Below, one piece after another: positions 56,294 to 64,000 of a stretch of DNA of 64,000 nt. Made by a program: the position numbers and the translations under genes. The notes beneath the pieces are model-generated. The model was not told where the DNA came from. It searched no databases and saw only the letters and a program-made list of their open reading frames with translations. Location of the stretch: assembly GCA_963828215.1 (NCBI GenBank), contig CAWHFO010000068.1, forward strand, positions 248,001-312,000. Reading direction: 5' to 3'. Every line of letters starts with the position of its first letter. Position 1 is the stretch's first letter. The stretch comes from CAVTJL01 sp963828215. GTDB taxonomy: Bacteria; Pseudomonadota; Alphaproteobacteria; Geminicoccales; Geminicoccaceae.

Positions 56294-57409
56294 TCAACGA
56301 TCGGGCGAGGTCAGCCGCCGGGTGTGGGCGGCGACGGCCGCCTCGACCAATGCCCCTGCCAGACCCAGGCCGTAGGCGTCCTCGAGATAGGTCAGGAAGT
56401 CGTAGATGGTGACTGCCGGACAGACCTCGAACTCGAGGAAATAGACCTGCCCGTCGGCGCCGATCCTGAAGTCGAAGGAAAAATAGTCGCGCAGGCCGAA
56501 GACGCGGACCAGGCGCGCCGTCGCCTCGTGGATGACGGCGAGCTGTGCCGACCTCAGCGGGTCGCCCGGGGCCTCGGCCGCGAGGTCGACCATGGTCAGC
56601 TCGACGGGCTCCCGCTGGCCGCTCGAGGTCCCGGCGGCGCGGAGGCGCGTGATGGCCAGGCTGTCCTCGAGGGTCGGGAAGGGCCGCTCGTGGCCGCTCG
56701 CCTCGAGCGCGATCCTGTAGACGCCGAGAGGGGGCTCGCCCCGTCCGAGGTCCATGCAGCTCACCCGCACGTCCTCGCCCGGGACGTAGGCCTGGACCAC
56801 GGCGTCGTCGCCGTAGCGCTCGAAGAGGCGACGCGAGAGTGAGACGGCGGATGCGAGGTCGCGGCAGCGGGCGTCGGCGGCGATGCCGATCTTGGCGCCG
56901 AGCCGGTTGGGCTTGACGAAGAGCGGAGCGCCCTCGGGGAAGGCGGCAGAGGACAGCACCTCGCCATTGCTCGCCAGAAGCGTCTCCGGTGTGCGCACGC
57001 CGAGGCCGCGTGCGAGGACCCCGCACTTGAACTTGTCCTGGCAGAGATGCTGGGCCTGGGGTCCGCTGCCGAAGGTGGGAAGGCCGAGGAGGGCCCCGAG
57101 CGCGCTGACGAAGCTGCCGCGATAGAACGCGAAGCCGTCCGTGACACACCAGAGGAGCGTGTCGGCGGGGTCGGCGCGCTGGAGGAGCGGCAGGAAGGCG
57201 TCCCGATCGTCGATGGCATGGAAGGATGTCTCGATGCCGGCGGCCGAGAACGCCTCGGCGATGGGGTCCATCAGCGGGATCAGGTCGGTCGCCTGGGAAA
57301 GGTAGAAGGCGATCTCGGCAGATGCCTCGGCCCCGAGCCCCTGCTCGGTCAGCCGCGCCTCGCAGGCGGCCTGCGGCTCGTAGAGCACAACGAACCGCCG
57401 CAGCGGCAT
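56294..57409 (-). CDS. ATP-grasp ligase (D-Ala-D-Ala ligase-like)
   Basis: 371 residues. ATP-grasp features: DKFKCGVLARGLGVRTPETL, FVKPNRLGAKIGI (ATP-binding Lys), VVQAYVPGEDVRVSCM, and the metal-site segment FSFDFRIGADGQVYFLEFEV, with an acidic/Cys end where D-Ala-D-Ala ligases have E-N. Carboxylate-amine ligase of unknown substrate; the departure from E-x-N argues against a cell-wall Ddl. Divergent from prs. Confidence 0.82.
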   Translation of the reverse strand: MPLRRFVVLYEPQAACEARLTEQGLGAEASAEIAFYLSQATDLIPLMDPIAEAFSAAGIETSFHAIDDRDAFLPLLQRADPADTLLWCVTDGFAFYRGSFVSALGALLGLPTFGSGPQAQHLCQDKFKCGVLARGLGVRTPETLLASNGEVLSSAAFPEGAPLFVKPNRLGAKIGIAADARCRDLASAVSLSRRLFERYGDDAVVQAYVPGEDVRVSCMDLGRGEPPLGVYRIALEASGHERPFPTLEDSLAITRLRAAGTSSGQREPVELTMVDLAAEAPGDPLRSAQLAVIHEATARLVRVFGLRDYFSFDFRIGADGQVYFLEFEVCPAVTIYDFLTYLEDAYGLGLAGALVEAAVAAHTRRLTSPDR

Positions 57410-57560
57410 TTATTCATCCCCCTCCGCCTCGTCGCCTCGTCGTCCGCATCCACCGGCGGGATGTGACAGAGCCGTGCGTTCGGCATTTACGGCCCGGAGG
57501 CAGGTTGATAAAAGGCCGACCGCGCGTCGTCACTCCTGCTGCCTTGCGGACCATGCATCG

Positions 57561-58493
<933 letters not shown>

Positions 58494-58558
58494 CTTCGAT
58501 CATTGGTCTGTCCGGGCGGGTGCCATCCCGCGGACCGGAGGGGCGAGGAGAAGGATCC

Positions 58559-59182
58559 ATGGCAGGTATCACCAGCTTCAAGGCCGAGGCGCGCGAGCGC
58601 ACCGGCAAGGGCGGCGCCCGGGCGCTGCGGCGCGCCGGCAAGATCCCGGCGATCATCTACGGAGGCGGCGAGGAGCCGACCAAGGTGGCGGTGCCGGTCA
58701 AGGACCTGAAGCGCGAGATCTCGACCAACCCGCGGTTTTTCGCGTCGGTCGTCGAGCTCGAGCTCGACGGCAAGGTCCTGCACGTCCTGCCGCGCGACGC
58801 GCAGCTCCATCCGGTGAGCGAGAGCCCGCTGCACATCGACTTCGTGCGTGCCGAGGGCGGTGCCCGTGTCACGGTCGCGATCCAGGTCCGCTACGTCAAC
58901 GAGCCGGCCTCGCCGGGCCTCAAGCGTGGCGGCGTCCTCAACATCGTGCGCCGCGACGTCGAGCTGGTCTGCCCGGCCAACGCCATCCCGCCCGCGCTCG
59001 TCGTCGATCTGACCGGCTTCGACATCGGCGAGTCGATCCACATCAGCCACGTCAAGCTCCCCGAGGGCGTGCGCCCGACGATCACCGACCGCGATTTCAC
59101 TCTTGCCTCGATCGTCCCGCCGACCGTCGGTACCGAGGTGACGGCAGCGGTCGCCGAGGCAGAGGCCACTCCGGCCCCCTGA
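58559..59182 (+). CDS. rplY: 50S ribosomal protein L25/general stress protein Ctc
   Basis: 207 residues, the longer Ctc form that binds 5S rRNA. N-terminal L25 domain (FKAEARERTGKGGARALRRA, IPAIIYGGGEEP) and C-terminal TL5-like beta domain (HIDFVRAEGGARVTVAIQVR, VELVCPANAIPPALVVDL), with an Ala/Pro tail. GGAGAAGGA at 58547-58555 fits ATG 58559. Lies between prs and pth. Confidence 0.96.
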   Translation: MAGITSFKAEARERTGKGGARALRRAGKIPAIIYGGGEEPTKVAVPVKDLKREISTNPRFFASVVELELDGKVLHVLPRDAQLHPVSESPLHIDFVRAEGGARVTVAIQVRYVNEPASPGLKRGGVLNIVRRDVELVCPANAIPPALVVDLTGFDIGESIHISHVKLPEGVRPTITDRDFTLASIVPPTVGTEVTAAVAEAEATPAP

Positions 59183-59203
59183 GCCGCAGGGCCGGCCTGG
59201 CCC

Positions 59204-59812
59204 ATGAAGCTGCTCGTCGGCCTCGGCAATCCGGGCGATCGCTACGCCCGGAACCGGCACAATGTCGGCTTTCTCGCGGTCGACCGGATCGCCCAACGCC
59301 ACGGCTTTCCCGCCTTTCGCGGCAAATGGCAGGGCGAGCTCAGCGAGGGCGAGCTGGCGGGCGAGCGCGTGCTGTTGCTCAAGCCACAGACCTTCATGAA
59401 CGAGTCCGGTCGCTCGGTGGCCCTGCCGGTGCGCTTTCACAAGCTCCCGCTCGAGGATCTGATCGTCTTCCATGACGAGCTCGATCTGGCGGCCGGCAAG
59501 GTCCGCGTGAAGCTGGGTGGCGGCGTAGCCGGCCACAACGGTCTCAGGAGCATCGATGCCTCGCTGGGCTCGAAGGAGTTTCGGCGGGTGCGGATCGGCA
59601 TCGGCCATCCCGGCCACAAGGACGTCGTGCTGCCGCATGTGCTGGGCGACTTCGCCAAGGCGGATCGGGACTGGGTCCTGGCGATGCTCGACGCCATCGC
59701 CGAGGCGACGCCGCTCCTCGTCGGCGGCGACGACGCCGGCTTCATGAACAAGGTGGCGCTGCTGACCCGGCCGCCCAAGGCGGAGCGGGGTCCGGCACAG
59801 CCGACACCTTAA
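59204..59812 (+). CDS. pth: Peptidyl-tRNA hydrolase
   Basis: 202 residues. Catalytic His in RYARNRHNVGFLAVD, KPQTFMNESGRSV, FHDELDLAAGKVRVKLGGG, GHNGLRSIDASLG and RIGIGHPG, all canonical for Pth. Releases peptides from dropped-off peptidyl-tRNA. Starts 21 bases after rplY; ychF follows 17 bases later. Intact. Confidence 0.97.
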   Translation: MKLLVGLGNPGDRYARNRHNVGFLAVDRIAQRHGFPAFRGKWQGELSEGELAGERVLLLKPQTFMNESGRSVALPVRFHKLPLEDLIVFHDELDLAAGKVRVKLGGGVAGHNGLRSIDASLGSKEFRRVRIGIGHPGHKDVVLPHVLGDFAKADRDWVLAMLDAIAEATPLLVGGDDAGFMNKVALLTRPPKAERGPAQPTP

Positions 59813-59829
59813 GCGAGCGAACGGGTGCC

Positions 59830-60927
59830 ATGGGCTTCAATTGCGGGATCGTCGGCCTGCCGAACGTCGGCAAGTCGACCCTCTTCAACGCGCTGACCGA
59901 GACGGCGTCGGCTGCCGCCGCCAACTATCCCTTCTGCACCATCGAGCCCAATGTGGGCCGCGTGCCGGTGCCGGATGCGCGCCTCGAGGTGGCGGCGAGG
60001 ATCGCCAAGTCGGCCAAGGTCGTGCCCACCCAGCTCGAGATCAAGGACATCGCCGGGCTCGTCCGGGGTGCCTCCAAGGGGGAGGGGCTGGGCAACAAGT
60101 TCCTGGGCGCCATCCGCGAGGTCGACGCGATCCTGCACGTGCTGCGCTGCTTCGAGGACCCGGACGTCACCCATGTCGAGGGCGGCGTCGACCCGCTCAG
60201 GGATGCCGAGCTGGTCGAGACGGAGCTGCTGCTGGCCGACCTCGAGAGCCTGGAGCGGCAGAAGGACGCCCTGGTCAAGCGGGCCCGCGGCCAGGACAAG
60301 GAGGCCAAGGCGCGGCTCGAGCTGCTGGACCGTGTCCTGCCGCCCCTGGCGGATGGCCGCCCGGCCCGCATGCTCGGTCTCGGCCCCGACGACCGGGCCC
60401 TGCTCGAGGCTTTTCATCTCTTGAGCGCCAAGCCGGTTCTCTATGTGTGCAACGTCGAGGAGGCGGCGGTCGCCTCGGGCAACGAGCTGTCGCGCCGGGC
60501 CGGCGCCATGGCCGAGGCGCAGGGGGCCCGGCACGTCGTCATCGCGGCGGCGATCGAGGCCGAGCTCGCGACCCTCTCGGCCGACGAGCGCAAGGAATAT
60601 CTGCTGACGCTGGGACTTGCCGAGCCGGGCCTGAACCGCGTCATCCGCGAGGGCTATGCGCTTCTGGATCTTTTGACCTTCATCACCGCCGGGCCCAAGG
60701 AGGCCAAGGCCTGGACGGTGCATCGGGGGGCCACCGCTCCCGAGGCGGCGGGCGTCATCCACACCGATTTCCAGAAGGGCTTCATCTGCGCCGAGGTCAT
60801 CGCCTACGACGACTTCGTGGCGCTCGGTGGCGAGCAGGGCGCCAAGGAATCCGGAAAGATGCGCCTCGAGGGCCGGGACTACGTCATTCAGGACGGCGAC
60901 GTCTGCCACTTCCGCTTCAACGTCTGA
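59830..60927 (+). CDS. ychF: Redox-regulated ATPase/GTPase YchF
   Basis: 365 residues, TRAFAC P-loop NTPase. G1 GLPNVGKST, G3 DIAGLVRGASKGEGLGNKFL, G4-like LYVCNVEE in place of NKxD (so ATP specificity), and the TGS-type C-terminal domain ending RDYVIQDGDVCHFRFNV. Ribosome-associated. Classic rplY - pth - ychF neighbourhood. Intact. Confidence 0.97.
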   Translation: MGFNCGIVGLPNVGKSTLFNALTETASAAAANYPFCTIEPNVGRVPVPDARLEVAARIAKSAKVVPTQLEIKDIAGLVRGASKGEGLGNKFLGAIREVDAILHVLRCFEDPDVTHVEGGVDPLRDAELVETELLLADLESLERQKDALVKRARGQDKEAKARLELLDRVLPPLADGRPARMLGLGPDDRALLEAFHLLSAKPVLYVCNVEEAAVASGNELSRRAGAMAEAQGARHVVIAAAIEAELATLSADERKEYLLTLGLAEPGLNRVIREGYALLDLLTFITAGPKEAKAWTVHRGATAPEAAGVIHTDFQKGFICAEVIAYDDFVALGGEQGAKESGKMRLEGRDYVIQDGDVCHFRFNV

Positions 60928-61040
60928 GGAAGCCCGCGGCTCGGCCCGTGCCGCCGGCTCCAGGTGCGAGAGGAAAAGCTCCAAAGCGGCGCGCCGCTCG
61001 TAGTGAGCGATGTCGTCACCGGACCGGGGAGCTCGCCAGC

Positions 61041-61447
61041 TTGCGCACCCATCTCGTCTCCTACCTCGCGGCACTCGTCGCCCTCGTGGCGATCGATCTG
61101 CTCTGGCTCGGCGTCGTTGCCCGCGATCTCTATCGCAGGCACCTGGCAGCGCTCCTTCTCGACCAGCCGAGACTCGGCCCGGCCGCGCTCTTCTACCTCC
61201 TCTACGCCGCTGCGATCACCGTCTTCGCGGTGAGCCCGGCGCTGCGGTCCGGCTCGTGGACGCGGCGCTGCTGCCCGGAGCCTTCCTGGGCCTCGTCGCC
61301 TACGCGACCTACGATCTCAGCAATCTCGCCACCTTCGCGGCTGGCCCGTCTCGATCACCGTCATCGATCTCGCCTGGGGCACCGTGCTGACCGCAGCCGT
61401 CGCGGCGCTCGCGGCACTGGCGGCGCGCACGACGGCGGGAGCAGCAT
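61041..61447 (+). CDS. DUF2177-family membrane protein (frameshifted)
   Basis: About 135 residues with four hydrophobic segments: HLVSYLAALVALVAIDLLWL, GPAALFYLLYAAAITVFAV, AFLGLVAYATYDLSNLATF and VSITVIDLAWGTVLTAAVAA. The sequence matches the DUF2177 pattern. TTG 61041 is the likely start. Shifts near 61255 and 61340 break the frame. Function unknown. Confidence 0.75.
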
Positions 61448-61542
61448 AGGCAGAACGGCCCCGGCGGATCCGGGCGCCGCCGCTCCGCTGGCCCGATGGC
61501 GACCAGCGGAGCCCGGCTACGGACGCCCGGAACAGCCCGGCG

Positions 61543-62114
61543 TCAGTAGGGCGCCGTCGGGCAGAACAGGCCGCTGCCGCAGGTCTCGGTGTCGTGGGTG
61601 CTGTCGCCGGTGACGCGGGCGGCGCCCGCCTTCGGCGTCGGCGTCGGCGCGGGATCGGGCTGGTCGGAGCCGGTATCGCCCGATCCGCCTTCGCTCCCGC
61701 CATCCTGACCGCCGCCACCATGGTGGTGGCCATCCCGATGGTCACCCCGATCCCAGCCGCCCCGATCCCAGCCGCCCTCGTCCCAGCCGCCGTGAGGGCC
61801 GCCGCGACCGCCATGGCCGCGGCCGCCCCGGTCCCCGCCATGCTCGTCGTGGCCGCCGCGGTCATCCCAGCCGTGCCCACGGCCGCCGTCGCGATCGCCG
61901 CCATGGCCCGAGCCGCCCCGGTCATCGCCCGGTCACCATGGGCACCCGGACCGCCCCGGTCCCCGCGGCCGTCGTCACGGCCGCCATGCCCGTCCTGAGA
62001 GTACCCACCGCGACCGCCATCGTCGTGGCCGCCGCCTCTGCCGCCCGCATGGGCGGGGCCGATGAAGGCGGCACCGATCAGCAGGGTGGCCGCAAGAAGC
62101 TTCGTGCTGTGCAT
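61543..62114 (-). CDS. Secreted Gly/His/Asp-rich low-complexity protein (one frameshift)
   Basis: About 190 residues. Signal peptide MHSTKLLAATLLIGAAFIGP with a cut after AHA, then a Gly-rich repeat region full of D-R-G-G, H-G-G and W-D-x-G-G units (GGWDEGGWDRGGWDRGDHRD) with an HHH cluster, and a short Pro-rich end with two Cys (ETCGSGLFCPTAPY). One missing base in a G run near 61930 moves the repeat out of frame; the correct frame ends at TGA 61545-61543. It is likely exported; His and Asp content suggests metal binding, which is inference. Confidence 0.7.
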
Positions 62115-62334
62115 GAAAGAACCCCCGAAGAGCTGGAGCGGCCTTGCGTCGCTCCAAGGTCACGGCCTCTGATGAGGACGGGGGGGCTCTATCGATCTCG
62201 ATCAGGAAGATCATGGTTACCATAAAATAAAAATACTCGAGAGCATCAACAGATATTTACCTTAACTGGGACCTCGACCAACATTTAGAGTTGGCGGGAA
62301 GACTGTCCCGGCACGCGACGCTGCGTCACGCCGG

Positions 62335-62778
62335 CTAGAACAGGCGGATGAGAGCGACGCCGGTAACGAGGAGGACCACGCCGACGAAGCGTCCGGCGCT
62401 CAGCGGATGCTGCGGCACCCCGAGCAGGCCGAGCTGGTCGATGACCATCGAGGCGAGGAGCTGGCCGGCGATGAAGAGGGCGACGGTCGTTGCGGAGCCC
62501 AGCCGCGGGGTCGCGATCAGGGCCGAGAGCACGACGAAGGCGCCGATCACGCCGCCCGACCAGACCCAGGGCTTCAGTCCGGCGACACCATGCAGATCCG
62601 GCGCGGGCAGGCGCAGCAGGGCGACCGCCAGGATCATCGTCAGCGAGCTCACCGAGACCGAGAAGAGGGCGCCATAGATCGGGTGGCCCGCGCTGGCGGC
62701 GACCCGCGCGTTCAGGAGCGGCTGGACCGAGAGGAGCGCGCCCATCACGAGGACGATCGCGCCGATGAGCCCTTTCAC
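62335..62778 (-). CDS. DMT-family transporter, DUF606/YdcZ type
   Basis: 147 residues with four to five membrane helices: LIGAIVLVMGALLSVQPLLN, LFSVSVSSLTMILAVALLRL, WSGGVIGAFVVLSALIA and FVGVVLLVTGVALIRLF. The half-size YdcZ/DUF606 form that works as a dimer. ATG 62778 overlaps the peptidase stop by four bases, so it is cotranscribed with the peptidase. The 220-base gap 62115-62334 after it is AT-rich and holds no gene. Confidence 0.88.
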   Translation of the reverse strand: MKGLIGAIVLVMGALLSVQPLLNARVAASAGHPIYGALFSVSVSSLTMILAVALLRLPAPDLHGVAGLKPWVWSGGVIGAFVVLSALIATPRLGSATTVALFIAGQLLASMVIDQLGLLGVPQHPLSAGRFVGVVLLVTGVALIRLF

Positions 62779-64000
62779 GGTCGGCGGATCGCCGCGATCT
62801 GGCCCAGCAGCGCGGCATGTGTCTTGATGCCGCGCTCGTAGCAGGTCAGCTCGAACTTCTCGTTCGGGCTGTGCACGCGGTCGTCGTCGAGGCCGAAGCC
62901 GATCAAGAGGCAGTCGAGGCCCAGCAGCCGCTTCAGCGACGCCACCACGGGAATCGAGCCGCCCATGCCGATCAGGACGGGCGGCTTGCCGAAGACCTCC
63001 CGGACGCCGGCGCTGGCGGCATCGAGGAAGGGCGATTCGGTCGGCACCCGGATGGCGGGCCCCTTGCCCATGTCGGTGACGCTGACCCGGCAGCCCTCGG
63101 GCAGGCGCTCGTCGAGAAAGCGCTGGAGCCCGGCCAGCACCTTCGCCGGATCCTGGTCGGGCACGAGCCGGCAGGAGAGCTTGGCCGAGGCCCGGGCGGC
63201 GATGACGGTCTTGCTGCCCTCGCCGGTATAGCCGCCCCAGATGCCGTTGATGTCGCAGGTCGGGCGCGACCAGATCCGCTCGAGGAGGGTGCGCCCGGCC
63301 TCGCCTCGGCCCGTCTCGAGCCCGGCGCCGGCAAGGAAGGCCCGCTCGTCGAAGTCCATCGCCTTCCAGGCGGCCGCCTCCTCGGGCGCCACCTCGCGGA
63401 CCTCGTCGTAGAAGCCGGGGATCGTGACGCGGCCGTCCTCGTCGTGCAGGTCGGCCAGGATGCGGCAGAGCTCGTTGATCGGGTTGACGACAGCACCGCC
63501 GAAGAGGCCCGAATGGAGATCGTGGCTCGGGCCCTCGAGGGTCACCTCGACATAGACGAGGCCGCGCAGCATGTAGGTGATGGCCGGGCTGTCGACGCCC
63601 AGCATGTTGGTGTCGGAGACGATGCAGAGATCGGCACTCAGCTCGTCGCGGTTGGCCTCGAGGAACGGCACCATGCTCTTGCTGGCGCTTTCCTCCTCGC
63701 CCTCGATGAAGACGCTGACCCGAACCGGCAGCGCGCCGTCCACCGCCTTCCAGGCGCGGAGCGCCTCGAGCCAGGTCATCAGCTGGCCCTTGTCATCGAC
63801 CGCCCCGCGGGCGACGATGCGCCGGCCGCGCGGGCCCTCGACAATCGTCGGCTCGAAGGGTGCGGTCTCCCAGAGCTCGAGCGGATCCGGGGGCTGGACG
63901 TCGTAATGGCCGTAATAGAGGAGGTGCGGTGCTCCCTCCGGTGCCGAGCGGTCGTGCGCCACCACCATCGGCTGTCCCTCGGTCGGACGCAGGCTCGCCT
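62775..64000 (-). CDS. M20-family dipeptidase (5' partial)
   Basis: Zinc metallopeptidase, at least 408 residues seen and open to the window edge; family members are about 460 residues. Metal-site motifs: YYGHYDVQPPDPLELW, GAVDDKGQL, FIEGEEESASKSM, SDTNMLG and, near the C-terminus, FGLDDDRVHSPNEKFEL. Closest to the CNDP/PepV-like dipeptidases. The downstream YdcZ-type transporter overlaps its stop. The N-terminus is off the window. Confidence 0.93.
   Translation of the reverse strand, partial: ASLRPTEGQPMVVAHDRSAPEGAPHLLYYGHYDVQPPDPLELWETAPFEPTIVEGPRGRRIVARGAVDDKGQLMTWLEALRAWKAVDGALPVRVSVFIEGEEESASKSMVPFLEANRDELSADLCIVSDTNMLGVDSPAITYMLRGLVYVEVTLEGPSHDLHSGLFGGAVVNPINELCRILADLHDEDGRVTIPGFYDEVREVAPEEAAAWKAMDFDERAFLAGAGLETGRGEAGRTLLERIWSRPTCDINGIWGGYTGEGSKTVIAARASAKLSCRLVPDQDPAKVLAGLQRFLDERLPEGCRVSVTDMGKGPAIRVPTESPFLDAASAGVREVFGKPPVLIGMGGSIPVVASLKRLLGLDCLLIGFGLDDDRVHSPNEKFELTCYERGIKTHAALLGQIAAIRRP

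Overview
The window is GC-rich bacterial chromosome, about two thirds G+C by eye. It fits an alphaproteobacterium, tentatively of the Rhodospirillales/Geminicoccales kind: ABC importers with their own regulators dominate, an ornithine decarboxylase sits beside homospermidine synthase, and a conserved prs - rplY - pth - ychF block lies near the right end. The organism call is inference from gene content.

Layout. (1) 1-932 is the end of a ribose-type sugar permease gene, followed by a luciferase-like oxidoreductase, a damaged SDR gene and a cytochrome b561-like gene. (2) 11209 down to 3963 (minus) reads as one operon: GntR regulator, sulfatase, TauA/SsuA-like binding protein, ATPase, a 107-residue anchored protein, two permease domains and an M20 amidohydrolase; it suggests uptake and hydrolysis of a sulfated or organosulfur compound. 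(3) 11.6-17.2 kb holds a SYLF lipoprotein, a MauG-type di-heme protein divergent from an AcpA-like phosphoesterase, a CBS protein and a CbpA/CbpM pair. (4) 21220-17217 (minus) is an Fe/phosphonate-type ABC importer, divergent from an HD hydrolase and an SDR. (5) 27996-22841 (minus) is a sugar-acid operon (DapA-type lyase, two-subunit altronate-dehydratase-type enzyme, NMT1/TauA-type ABC importer) facing a GlxA-type AraC regulator across a 32-bp imperfect palindrome.

(6) 29.2-35.8 kb is an insertion-sequence pile-up with an AT-richer background: an IS110 element with a possible bridge-RNA leader and several hairpin-containing insertions, an IS5-family element, an IS630-family element and two inverted IS1595-family copies. 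Removing the IS630 and both IS1595 copies with one target duplication each rebuilds two ATGA-overlapping genes, one encoding a DUF559/Vsr-like nuclease (with one in-frame TAG left).

(7) 40638-36003 (minus) is a sugar ABC importer (no ATPase seen) plus aldehyde dehydrogenase, divergent from two BNR/sialidase-like proteins and a CoA-transferase. (8) 44.7-64 kb is mostly ordinary chromosome: tRNA-Gly, ProX deacylase, TVP38, CorA, MATE, acyl-CoA ligase, aldo/keto reductase, homospermidine genes, an ATP-grasp ligase, prs-rplY-pth-ychF, a Gly/His-rich secreted protein, a small DMT transporter and a partial M20 peptidase.

Many unrelated genes carry one or more single-base indels, often in short homopolymers, while other genes are intact. 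I read most of these as consensus errors of a long-read assembly, so genes are reported over their full extent with shift positions noted.
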